Shown here: positions 32,479 to 40,803 of the stretch, piece by piece
How positions within the stretch are numbered: the stretch's first letter is position 1
Layout: every line of letters begins with the position of its first letter
Assembly: GCA_964636325.1 (NCBI GenBank)
Contig: CAZWRV010000041.1
Span: 1-51,673, forward strand
Source of the DNA: CAZWRV01 sp964636325
GTDB taxonomy: Bacteria; Verrucomicrobiota; Lentisphaeria; Victivallales; GWF2-50-93
Direction: 5' to 3'
Length of the DNA: 51,673 nt
Position numbers and translations under genes: made by a program
Notes under the pieces: generated by a model
Told to the model about the DNA's origin: nothing
Databases searched by the model: none
The model's input: the letters and a program-made list of their open reading frames with translations, nothing else

Positions 32479-34175
32479 ACAGCGCAGATATACACACCGG
32501 GCTTGAATTGTCTCCCGGAGATTATGCTCCGGTGGAAAGGATAGTCAATGAATATGGCTTTGTCTCCCTCAGGGCCAACGTGGACTCCTTCAGGAGCTCC
32601 CTGAACAGCGTCGGCCGGGTGGAGGTGGGGATATTCGGTGCGTTCAAGGCGGGCAAGAGTTCTCTGATAAATTCCATCATCGGAGAGACGGCGCTCCCTG
32701 TCGGGGTTGTTCCGGTGACGGCCGTCCCGACACATGTCTTGTTCGGTGAAAGCCCTGGTGTTTCCGTCGAATTCAAGGACGGCGCCGTCCGTGACATTTC
32801 GCCCGGGGAAATAGAGCAATATGTGTCCGAAAGGTTCAATCCTTCGAACACAAGGAATGTGGCCGCGGTCTCAATCCGGACCCCTTCCATGCGGGAATAC
32901 GGACGCCTCATATTCACCGACACTCCCGGCATCGGGAGCTCCATCTCAGGCAACACCGACGAGTCCATGCGGCATCTCCCTTTCCCGGGGATTGCGCTTG
33001 TGGCTGTATCCTCGCTCCAGCCGATGTCCGAGGACGACATTGAGCTGGTTTCCAGATTGTCCGAACATTGCCCCGAGGTGTCGCTGGTGCTGACGAAAAG
33101 CGACCTGCTCTCCGATGGCGAGCTCGCCGAAGTCCTGTCACATCTCAAAGCCCAGGCGTCGAAGGCCTTCAACAGGGAAATTCCCGTCTTTCCGTTCTCC
33201 ACCGTAGCTTCCGACAAGGATGCCAGGGCAGACGCCTGGAGGAAGAATCTCTTTTCGAGTTTCCTCGTCCCCTTGGCCGATGAAGCGTCGAAAAAGGCCG
33301 TGGACATCGCCGTCTACAAGTTCAGGCGCCTGCTGGAAAGGACTGCCGAGCTGCTTGAGCTTTCCTTGGTCGCCGCCGAGGCCGACGAGCAGGCCAGGCT
33401 CAGGATGAAGGAATTCATCGCCGATGAAATACGGCAGTTTGCGATCTTCTCGTCCGAGCTGGACGCGGTGTTCCATGATTTCGCGGCGCGGATATTCGAC
33501 GAATACCTGAAGGCTCTTTCGGGCCGCGAAAGGACGATCCGCAAGCAGATCATGGAAGGCTTCGAAAGCAGATGGGCCGAATGGGAGGCGCAGAGCGGAG
33601 ACCCCACGGACGGCTTCTGCGAATGGCTCGGCACGGAATTGCGCCGCGTCATAGGCAAATCCGTGTCCGAGGAGAAAGGCAGACTGATGGGGCCCGTCAA
33701 TTACGCGCTTGAAAAGCTCAGGAAGATTTCGGTGAACTTCCAGGATCATGTCGCGTCGCGCGTGAAGCATGACTTCGGAATTTCCTTCTGCGCAGGTGAT
33801 ATTTCCGTAGGAATTGAGACACCGGGATTCCATGACATATCCATCGGTCAGATATATGACATCCATTGGAACCTGATCCCCTTCGTCACACGTCTCAGGC
33901 TTGTGCGCCTGCTCATGCGCAGGCACTTCCGCAGCGTCATAAGATGGGAGGTCGAGAAAAACATTTCGCGGACGGCATCGCAGTGGGCCGACCTCGCCAC
34001 GGCGGCGATGAAGAGGACAGTCGGCCAGCTGAAAGAGCACATGTACGGCCAACTTGACACCATTCAGTCGGCGCTCTCAACCGACAGCGCAAAAATTGAG
34101 CGAATACGTTCCGACATGTCCTTGGTCGCCGCCCTGTCAAAAAGCCTGTCGGAAAAGATTCATTCAGTTCGATGA
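32475..34175 (+). CDS. Dynamin-like large GTPase 1
   Basis: 566 residues from the ATG at 32475, which overlaps the eno stop (ATGA), indicating coupling. GTPase domain: G1 GIFGAFKAGKSSLINSII (P-loop about 56-63), G3 FTDTPGIGSS (about 148), G4 LTKSDLL (about 206). The remainder is mostly helical, with a hydrophobic/basic stretch about 456-495 (IPFVTRLRLVRLLMRRHFR) that could contact membrane like the paddle of bacterial dynamins. Such proteins remodel or protect the membrane. Its place directly after enolase under the fluoride switch is unexpected and is shared with a second dynamin-like protein further down the unit. Confidence 0.85.
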   Translation: MNSADIHTGLELSPGDYAPVERIVNEYGFVSLRANVDSFRSSLNSVGRVEVGIFGAFKAGKSSLINSIIGETALPVGVVPVTAVPTHVLFGESPGVSVEFKDGAVRDISPGEIEQYVSERFNPSNTRNVAAVSIRTPSMREYGRLIFTDTPGIGSSISGNTDESMRHLPFPGIALVAVSSLQPMSEDDIELVSRLSEHCPEVSLVLTKSDLLSDGELAEVLSHLKAQASKAFNREIPVFPFSTVASDKDARADAWRKNLFSSFLVPLADEASKKAVDIAVYKFRRLLERTAELLELSLVAAEADEQARLRMKEFIADEIRQFAIFSSELDAVFHDFAARIFDEYLKALSGRERTIRKQIMEGFESRWAEWEAQSGDPTDGFCEWLGTELRRVIGKSVSEEKGRLMGPVNYALEKLRKISVNFQDHVASRVKHDFGISFCAGDISVGIETPGFHDISIGQIYDIHWNLIPFVTRLRLVRLLMRRHFRSVIRWEVEKNISRTASQWADLATAAMKRTVGQLKEHMYGQLDTIQSALSTDSAKIERIRSDMSLVAALSKSLSEKIHSVR

Positions 34176-34260
34176 AGTCAAGAAGTTTCGCTCCTCCATG
34201 GAAAGGGATGTCGGGGGCAGCTGATGAAACACCAACCAGAAAATTCAGGAGGACAAAATC

Positions 34261-34989
34261 GTGAAATCGGGATCATGGGAAAAGTTCTGGACGGAATTCA
34301 AAGTGCATGCCTCGGATTATTTCCTCTGCGTTAAAAGGGTATGCTCCAGGCATCGGCTGCTGCTCTTTGTCGTATTCCCCTCTCTTGCGGTTGCCGGCGC
34401 CTGCGCCTTGTTTCCGATTGACGTGGGAATATCGGATGGGTTCTCCCATGCGAAACGCGATCACAGGCTCTGCTACGACATTATGAAGAAGGTCAGCAAA
34501 TACGGCGACTTCGCCGGCGCGGCCGGATGCTGCGCCGCGCTTGTTGTGGCAGGAAAGCTATTCGGCAGAAGAAGACTGATCCTTGCTGGAGTCATAGGGT
34601 TTGCGGCGTCATCCGCGGCAGGACTGTTCAACGACGTCATAAAATTCACGGGGAGGCCTCGCCCCGATGCCAGAATAGAATACAAGCTGGAAGACAGGTT
34701 TTACGGCCCCAAATTCAACAAACGTCACCTTCCGGACCACCATTATCAAAGCTTCCCCTCAGGGCATACCGCAACAGCCTTCGGAGCCGCGGCGGGAATC
34801 GGCCTGATCTGCCCGGCGTTTGCGATTCCAGCGTTTGCCGGCGCATCACTGGTGGCATTTTCACGGGTATATATCCTCGATCATTATCCTTCCGACGTCT
34901 TTGTGGCGGCGCTCATAGGAGCCTGGTTCGGACTTGTGTTCGCCCTCGCCGCCAGGGATATGATGAAGACGCCCGTTCAATTACAGTAA
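34261..34989 (+). CDS. PAP2-family membrane phosphatase
   Basis: A 242-residue protein with a GTG start preceded by AGGAGG. Several membrane segments flank the three phosphatase motifs: KFTGRPRPD, SFPSGHT, and SRVYILDHYPSD, all catalytic Arg/His/Asp residues intact. Family members hydrolyse phosphatidate, undecaprenyl pyrophosphate or other phosphoesters and phosphoanhydrides at the membrane. In this operon a pyrophosphate-bond role would be attractive because fluoride blocks soluble pyrophosphatase, but this is inference. Confidence 0.9.
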   Translation: MKSGSWEKFWTEFKVHASDYFLCVKRVCSRHRLLLFVVFPSLAVAGACALFPIDVGISDGFSHAKRDHRLCYDIMKKVSKYGDFAGAAGCCAALVVAGKLFGRRRLILAGVIGFAASSAAGLFNDVIKFTGRPRPDARIEYKLEDRFYGPKFNKRHLPDHHYQSFPSGHTATAFGAAAGIGLICPAFAIPAFAGASLVAFSRVYILDHYPSDVFVAALIGAWFGLVFALAARDMMKTPVQLQ

Positions 34990-35035
34990 AATGCAATAGC
35001 ATAAAAGGTGTGATAAAGAGAAAGGACAAGAGCTT

Positions 35036-36271
35036 ATGGCAAATATCATTGGAAACGCGGTTGTTGCCCAATCAGGAGGTCCTACGGCTGTCATAAACCA
35101 ATCCCTCGTCGGTGTAATAACTGAAGCCCGGAATTCCAGCCACATCAAGGAGTTGCTTGGAGCCAGACACGGCGTCCGGGGCATCATCAACGACCAATAT
35201 ATCGAACTCAAAGGCGTTCCCAGGGAACTGCTCGGGCGCATTGCCATAACACCGTCTGCGGCACTTGGTTCCACCCGCGACAAGCCCGACGCCGAATACT
35301 GCAGTAGGATTATAGAAAACTTCAAGAAACATGACGTCCGCTATTTTTTCTACATCGGCGGGAACGACTCCGCCGACACCGTCCGCATCGTCAACGACAT
35401 GGCCTTGGGCGAGGGCTACGAACTGCGGGCCTACCACATCCCCAAGACGATCGACAACGATCTCCGCGTCCATGACCACACTCCCGGCTATGGGTCGGCC
35501 GCCAAGTTCGTTGCCTCCGCGTTCATCGGTGACAACTACGACAACAAGAGCCTCCCGGGCATCAAGATCAACGTCGTCATGGGACGCCACGCCGGATGGC
35601 TCACCGCCGCAAGTGTCCTGGCCCGCAAGTTTGCAGATGACGGCCCGCACTTGGTGTATCTCCCGGAAGTCCCAGTTTCGGAGGAAAAGCTCCTGGCGGA
35701 TGTGGATCGGGTATACTCCAGGCTCGGGCGTTGCATCGTCGCCGTCTCCGAGGGCGTCAGCACTCCCAGCAAAAAGCCCGACGGCCAGAACATGACCTGG
35801 GCCGAGAAAATAGCAGTGAATGTGGAGCTGGACGGCCACGGGAACATGCAACTCTCCGGATCTGGAGCATTGGGCGACTATATCGCTCGGCTGATTGCCG
35901 GGAAACTGCCTAATCCGTCCGGTAAAAAACTCCGTATTCGCGCAGACACCCTTGGCTACTTGCAACGGAGCTTCCCCGGCTGTATCAGCAAAGTCGATTC
36001 TCTTGAAGCCCGCAAGGTCGGCTCCTTGGCGGTGAAATACTCGGCTGTATCCGGGACGGAGTGCTCCTCGGTCTACATGCGCCGTGCCCCAGGCAAACGC
36101 TACGAGATCGACTACGACATCACTCCGATATCCAACGTTGCGCGGGAGACCAAGGTTTTTCCAGCCAGCTGGATCATAGACGGTTGCAATATCGGCAAGG
36201 AATACATCATGTATGCCATGCCGCTTGTCGGAGAACTACCCGCAGTCGGCACTTTTGATGAGTTCAAATAG
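35036..36271 (+). CDS. pfp: Pyrophosphate-dependent 6-phosphofructokinase
   Basis: A 411-residue phosphofructokinase. AQSGGPTAVINQSLVG is the N-terminal donor loop; the nucleotide-position motif reads IGGNDSAD (about 106-113) with Asp where ATP enzymes have Gly, and PKTIDND (about 136) with Lys where ATP enzymes have Gly: together the signature of PPi dependence. MGRHAGW (about 183) binds fructose 6-phosphate. It phosphorylates fructose 6-phosphate with PPi, reversibly. Preceded by PAP2 (46-nt gap). Under fluoride stress, when pyrophosphatase is inhibited, PPi would accumulate and this enzyme could use it; that link is inference. Confidence 0.94.
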   Translation: MANIIGNAVVAQSGGPTAVINQSLVGVITEARNSSHIKELLGARHGVRGIINDQYIELKGVPRELLGRIAITPSAALGSTRDKPDAEYCSRIIENFKKHDVRYFFYIGGNDSADTVRIVNDMALGEGYELRAYHIPKTIDNDLRVHDHTPGYGSAAKFVASAFIGDNYDNKSLPGIKINVVMGRHAGWLTAASVLARKFADDGPHLVYLPEVPVSEEKLLADVDRVYSRLGRCIVAVSEGVSTPSKKPDGQNMTWAEKIAVNVELDGHGNMQLSGSGALGDYIARLIAGKLPNPSGKKLRIRADTLGYLQRSFPGCISKVDSLEARKVGSLAVKYSAVSGTECSSVYMRRAPGKRYEIDYDITPISNVARETKVFPASWIIDGCNIGKEYIMYAMPLVGELPAVGTFDEFK

Positions 36272-36281
36272 GCAAGAAGAA

Positions 36282-36723
36282 ATGACGGCAGATGCAGGGC
36301 TTGTCGGAGGGCAAAGGCAATCCAGGCCGGATTTTGCCCCTGAGTCGTGGGTTAATCCGCGCGACGCTTCGCTCTTGCGCCTGATCCCGGCGGGCGATTT
36401 TATCATGGGCTCGACCCGGGAGCAGATTGAGGCTGCGGGCCGGATGGATCCGTGGGGGCATCCCGATTTGCTGCTTCATGAAATGCCCCAATTCCACGCT
36501 TTCGTTCCGGACTTTTATATGGGATGTTTATGCACGATATGCGGCCGGAGACTTGCGTCCGCCTCTTACCGGGTCAAGTCGTGTGATCCGAGGCGGCACA
36601 TGCCTACGCTGGCAACGGAGTCAGTTTCGTTGCGCACATCGATGCGGCAACTCAGCGGCGTTCGTGAACATCCTTTACACCGGGATTCGCTGTGCCTGCG
36701 GCATGCCACCCGGAACAAGATGA
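36282..36723 (+). pseudogene. Broken SUMF1/formylglycine-generating-enzyme-like gene
   Basis: From the ATG at 36282 the frame encodes the N-terminal part of a SUMF1 domain (LIPAGDFIMGSTREQIEA, MPQFHAFVPDFYMG). The middle ~150 residues are missing, and the typical C-terminal end (SSRVIRGGT..., ...GIRCACGMPPGT) appears in a different frame up to 36723. The first frame runs on to 36740 as unrelated sequence. An internal deletion with frameshift explains this. It lies 10 nt after pfp and 41 nt before the second dynamin gene. Confidence 0.75.
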
Positions 36724-36764
36724 CACGTGTGCTGCTTTGAGTTCGGTTTTCAAGGCGACCATCC

Positions 36765-38651
36765 ATGAATGGTAAAGGCAAAGACGTAAACGTTGATCCC
36801 GGCACGGCAGTTTCCGCCGGCCGGCAAGGCTGCAATTCCGCCATTGCATCAGGCAGCCTGTGCAGTTACAATAAGAGTAAGCTTGCATTGGCGGCCCAGG
36901 TGCGTGGACTGCAGAACTTCCTCCTGGCACGGCATGCCGTCAAGGACTTCGAAGAGAGGTGCAGGGAACTGATGGTGAAGCTGGCGGAGGACCGCTTTAC
37001 GCTGGCCGTCGTAGGCCAGTTCAAACGCGGCAAGAGTTCGCTGATGAACGCCGTAGTGGGCCGCGAAATCCTGCCGGTCGGGATTCTGCCGCTGACATCC
37101 GCCATCACGGTCCTGAGGTTCGGCCCGAAAGAACGCCTGCTGATTGACAGCGGCAATTCCAGCTTGCGGACGGAGCTGCCTCTCTCGGAACTCCCCGATT
37201 ATGCCACCGAGCAAGGCAACCCGGGAAACATAAAGAATGTGAAGATGGCAACCGTTGAGATTCCATCCCTGTTCTTGCGCCGAGGGCTGGAATTCGTTGA
37301 CACCCCCGGCATAGGCTCCGTGATTCAGGCGAATACCGCCACAACGTATGGTTTTTTACCCAGATGCGACGCCGTGCTCTTCGTGACAAGCGCCGAAACT
37401 GCGCTTTCCATGGCTGAAGTGGATTTCCTGCGGAACATGCGTGAACACGTGAACCACGTCTTCCTGGTCGTCAACAAGATTGACCTCTTGGATGAGTCCG
37501 AACTCCGCGAGGTGCTCGATTTCAATGCTGGAAAACTCCGAGGAGTCATTGACGATAAAATAATCGGCGTCTTCCCTGTTTCCGCCCGCCGCGGCATTGC
37601 GGCCAAGACGGCTGACGATATAGAGGGATATGAGAAGAGCGGGATGAAAAAACTGGAGGATTCCCTTTCCGCATTTCTTGCAGACGAGAAGGCGGCAGGC
37701 TTTCTGTCTTCAGTCGCACAGAAGACTCTCCGCCTCTTGAACGAGGCGCTCGCATGCATGGCCGGCCAAGGGTTTGTGGGAACTGCATCAGGAGAACTGG
37801 AAAATATTCGCAACGGCCTGACGCCTGAAGACGCAGAAACAGTGAGAAGCTTGGAGGCCAAGATAAAGTCGATTTGCGCAGCGGCCCTCAGCGGGGTAAG
37901 CGCTTCCTCCGAACCTGTTTCAACGCCGTCCGGCAAGTCCGCATTCTACGGCAATGCTCCCGATGCCCAGGCCGTCCGGCCGGACTTGTTGAAGGATATG
38001 CAGGCGTCGGGCTGTCCATTATGCCGGAACATGGCGGCGGATTTGTCAGACTTCTTTGCGCGCTGGCAATACGAACTGACAAAAAATGAAAAAGCCCAAG
38101 CTCATTTCGCAAATGAAATGGGGTTTTGCCCGCTTCACACCTGGCAGATGCTTGCGGTTCAATCCCCCCGCGGCGCGTCGATAGCCTATGCCAGGCTGCT
38201 TGAACGTATAGGCGCTGAACTGCGCAAGTTGAAAGATGTTTCCGACGCTGGCGAACGGATCGGCGGGCTTCAGAAAAAATCGGGCTCATGCCAAGCCTGC
38301 AGAGTCCTCACAGCCTCAGAGGAGAAGTTTGCCAGGATGTTTTCCGACTTTATCGCAAGCCCCGAGGGACGCAAGGTTTATAGCGGTTCGTCCGGGCTCT
38401 GCCTTCGCCATCTGAGCCTTGTGACCTCATCCATCCCGGACAAAGGCGTAGTGAAATTCCTTGTTTCAGATGCGGCCAGACGCTTCGAGGAAGTGTCGGA
38501 GGACATGCAGAACTACGCAATGAAGCGCGACGCCATGAAAGGGTATTTGGTCAATTCCGACGAGAAGAACGCATACAGGCGGGCAGTAGTCCTGCTGGCC
38601 GGCGCCAGAAGCGTCTGCGCCCCCTGGAGCGAAGACGGTGAAGTCTTTTGA
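36765..38651 (+). CDS. Dynamin-like GTPase 2 fused to a duplicated Cys/His (CxxC...CxxH) domain
   Basis: A 628-residue protein. GTPase domain: G1 VVGQFKRGKSSLMNAVVG (about 84-99), G3 FVDTPGIGSV (about 180), G4 VVNKIDLL (about 237). Unlike normal dynamins, the C-terminal part from about residue 415 holds two repeats of a CxxC ... CxxH pattern: CPLCR ... GFCPLHTW (416-455) and CQAC ... LCLRHL (508-548), resembling DUF6062-type proteins. The spacing suggests two metal- or redox-active centres. No membrane helix is evident. It is the penultimate gene of fluoride unit 1. Confidence 0.82.
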   Translation: MNGKGKDVNVDPGTAVSAGRQGCNSAIASGSLCSYNKSKLALAAQVRGLQNFLLARHAVKDFEERCRELMVKLAEDRFTLAVVGQFKRGKSSLMNAVVGREILPVGILPLTSAITVLRFGPKERLLIDSGNSSLRTELPLSELPDYATEQGNPGNIKNVKMATVEIPSLFLRRGLEFVDTPGIGSVIQANTATTYGFLPRCDAVLFVTSAETALSMAEVDFLRNMREHVNHVFLVVNKIDLLDESELREVLDFNAGKLRGVIDDKIIGVFPVSARRGIAAKTADDIEGYEKSGMKKLEDSLSAFLADEKAAGFLSSVAQKTLRLLNEALACMAGQGFVGTASGELENIRNGLTPEDAETVRSLEAKIKSICAAALSGVSASSEPVSTPSGKSAFYGNAPDAQAVRPDLLKDMQASGCPLCRNMAADLSDFFARWQYELTKNEKAQAHFANEMGFCPLHTWQMLAVQSPRGASIAYARLLERIGAELRKLKDVSDAGERIGGLQKKSGSCQACRVLTASEEKFARMFSDFIASPEGRKVYSGSSGLCLRHLSLVTSSIPDKGVVKFLVSDAARRFEEVSEDMQNYAMKRDAMKGYLVNSDEKNAYRRAVVLLAGARSVCAPWSEDGEVF

Positions 38652-38689
38652 CGTGGAAAATTCCTGTTCAGCATCTTACAGGAGAATAT

Positions 38690-39406
38690 ATGCTTCAATA
38701 TGCCTGGCTGTTCATCGGCGCATATCTGGCGGCGGCGATTTCAGGCGCCGCCGGCTTCGGAGGGGCGCTGCTCCTTCTGCCCCTGCTTACGCGGACAGTC
38801 GGGCCGGAACTGGCGGTTCCGCTCCTCACATTCGCCCAGTTGATCGGCAATTTGTCGCGGGTTGCGCTCGGCTTCAGGCAGATAAGATGGCGGCCTGTCG
38901 CCTTGTTTTTAGGGACGGCTCTTCCTGCCGCCGCGCTTGGCGCTTTGTCGTTTGTGTCAATACCGAAGACGATGGCCGTCCGTATCATCGGCATTGCCAT
39001 CCTTGGCTTTGTCATCTTGAAGGTATCCGGCAAACTGCGTTTCGTGCCCGGCAACCGGACGCTGCTGCTTGGCGGATTCGCCACCGGGTTTGTCTCCGGC
39101 CTGGTTGGCAGCGCAGGCCCCATTGGAGCCGCGGTTTTTCTGTCCTTGGGGCTGCCTCCTGTCGCATATATCGCATCTGAAGCCACCACGGCGCTGACCA
39201 TGCATGCGGCAAAGCTGGCCATTTATCAGCGTCTGCTGGACTTGCCCGCGCAATCCTGGGAACTGGCCGCCCTGCTGGGTGCCGCCATGATCCTGGGGAC
39301 ATGGACATCAAAGCGGATAATTGAGCGGCTGACCGTAGAAAGATTTCAGCAGTTCGTCACAATTCTCCTGGGGATAATCGCAATTCAAATGGTTGCTTGT
39401 GGGTGA
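38690..39406 (+). CDS. TauE/SafE-family membrane permease
   Basis: 238 residues from the ATG at 38690, chosen because CAGGAG precedes it; an alternative TTG start at 38648 overlaps the upstream gene. Seven to eight hydrophobic segments; the N-terminal ISGAAGFGGALLLLPLL and internal GFVSGLVGSAGPIGAAVFL are the two family half-repeats. Members export small anions such as sulfite, sulfoacetate or other organic acids. Its position at the end of a fluoride-induced operon without a CrcB channel makes anion export plausible here. Confidence 0.88.
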   Translation: MLQYAWLFIGAYLAAAISGAAGFGGALLLLPLLTRTVGPELAVPLLTFAQLIGNLSRVALGFRQIRWRPVALFLGTALPAAALGALSFVSIPKTMAVRIIGIAILGFVILKVSGKLRFVPGNRTLLLGGFATGFVSGLVGSAGPIGAAVFLSLGLPPVAYIASEATTALTMHAAKLAIYQRLLDLPAQSWELAALLGAAMILGTWTSKRIIERLTVERFQQFVTILLGIIAIQMVACG

Positions 39407-39492
39407 GGAATTAAAAAATATTTTACCTTGGAGATTTTCATGTGGCCGACTTGAATTCAAATTAATATAGGACAAATTAAACCACCAATATG

Positions 39493-39545
39493 AGGCGATG
39501 AGGTTCGCCTTGACTGCGGCGGAACTGCCGCTGATGACCTCTACC
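39493..39545 (+). promoter_or_regulatory. Fluoride riboswitch (crcB motif), copy 2
   Basis: Carries the same GGCGATGAGGTTCGCCT and CTGATGACCTCTACC cores as copy 1 (identical over 17 and 15 nt) around a different, shorter variable hairpin (CTGCGGCGGAACTGCCG region). Its 3' strand is shared with the following terminator, so it should be an ON switch. It controls the antiporter-MFS-mutS-like unit. Confidence 0.95.
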
Positions 39546-39566
39546 GTTTTGCGGTAGGGGTTTTTT
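39537..39566 (+). terminator. Riboswitch-controlled terminator, copy 2
   Basis: ACCTCTACCG / CGGTAGGGGT, 10-bp stem with one G-U pair and a 5-nt loop, followed by six T's, G and more T's. Its 5' arm overlaps the aptamer 3' strand. Confidence 0.92.
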
Positions 39567-39594
39567 GTTTTTGAACATAAACAGGTGGATGTCA

Positions 39595-40797
39595 ATGGAA
39601 AAGATCTATTTGGTGGCTTCTCTCTGGCTGGCTCTGGCGGTATTTTCGACGATAATCGCCTATCATTTGAAGATTTCAATCGCCCTTGTCGAAATATGCG
39701 TGGGCGTCCTCGCCGCATGGGTTGCGAACAAATATTGGGGAAACGATGCGCTGGGCGGAAGCGCCGAATGGCTTAAATTCCTAGCTTCCGCCGGTGCCGT
39801 CCTTCTGACTTTCCTGGCCGGAACGGAGCTTGATCCGGTTTCGATGAAGACCAAGCGGGCTGAAGTCCTTGTGGTCGGCATAATAGGATTCCTCGCGCCT
39901 TTCCTCGGCTGCGCCGCCGTCGCAAAATACATCCTCCACTGGAATACGCAGGCCAGTTTGATCTGCGGCATAGCGCTCTCTACGACCTCGATGGCGGTCG
40001 TCTACGCGGTCATGATGGAGACCGGATTCAACAAGACCGAATTCGGAAAGGGGGTTCTCGGCGCATGCTTCATAAACGACCTGGGGACGGTCGTCGCCCT
40101 GGGGCTTATATTCGCGCCGTTCACCTACAGGACGCTGATATTCCTGATCGCGGGGGCTGCGGTCCTCGCCGCGTTCCCCCCCATTACTTCGTTCCTGACC
40201 AGGAAATACGGCAACAGGACGGCGGCGGTGCGGGCGAAATGGATAATGCTCGTGCTTTTCGGGCTCGGCGCCCTGGCCCTCTGGTCCGGCAGCGAGGCGG
40301 TTCTACCAGCATACATCGCCGGCATGCTTCTTGCGGAATTCGCGACGAAAGAGCATCATTGGGTCAGAAGGATGAGGACTCTCACGGTGGGCTTCCTCAC
40401 GCCGTTCTATTTTCTGCGTGCAGGAACGCTTGTCTCTGTTCCAGCGCTGTTCGCCGCCCCGATCGTCTTCGTGGTCCTTCTGCTCGGCAAGGTTGTCTCG
40501 AAGATTTTTGGCCTCTATCCTGTCATAGGCCGCTTCCGCAAGGAGCGTTCCGAGAAATGGTATTACACGCTTCTCATGTCCACGGGTCTCACCTTCGGCA
40601 CAATATCCGCGCTGTATGGTTTTTCCCGCGGAATCGTCACGCAGGAGCAGTATTCGTTCCTTGTGGCGGCGGTGATCGCGAGCGCGGTGATACCGACGAT
40701 GATTGCGAATTTCGCATTCATGCCTAGGCACCTCCTGCCCGAGGAGAGGAAAAAGGCCGGGCAGCCCCTGTCGGAGGGCGGATTCGACGAGGAGTGA
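39595..40797 (+). CDS. Cation/proton antiporter (CPA-type, Na_H_Exchanger family)
   Basis: 400 residues from the ATG at 39595; ATG 39589 is two codons earlier, but AGGTGG (39583-39588) is better spaced from 39595. About 12 membrane segments, including FLAGTELDP and ALSTTSMAVVYAVMMETGF, which fit the CPA2 core domain. There is no cytosolic TrkA/RCK domain, so it is the short form. Antiporter genes are recurrent partners of fluoride riboswitches. A role could be to restore pH/cation balance when HF enters and acidifies the cell, or direct fluoride movement; the sequence does not decide. Confidence 0.88.
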   Translation: MEKIYLVASLWLALAVFSTIIAYHLKISIALVEICVGVLAAWVANKYWGNDALGGSAEWLKFLASAGAVLLTFLAGTELDPVSMKTKRAEVLVVGIIGFLAPFLGCAAVAKYILHWNTQASLICGIALSTTSMAVVYAVMMETGFNKTEFGKGVLGACFINDLGTVVALGLIFAPFTYRTLIFLIAGAAVLAAFPPITSFLTRKYGNRTAAVRAKWIMLVLFGLGALALWSGSEAVLPAYIAGMLLAEFATKEHHWVRRMRTLTVGFLTPFYFLRAGTLVSVPALFAAPIVFVVLLLGKVVSKIFGLYPVIGRFRKERSEKWYYTLLMSTGLTFGTISALYGFSRGIVTQEQYSFLVAAVIASAVIPTMIANFAFMPRHLLPEERKKAGQPLSEGGFDEE

Positions 40798-40803
40798 TTT
40801 GAT

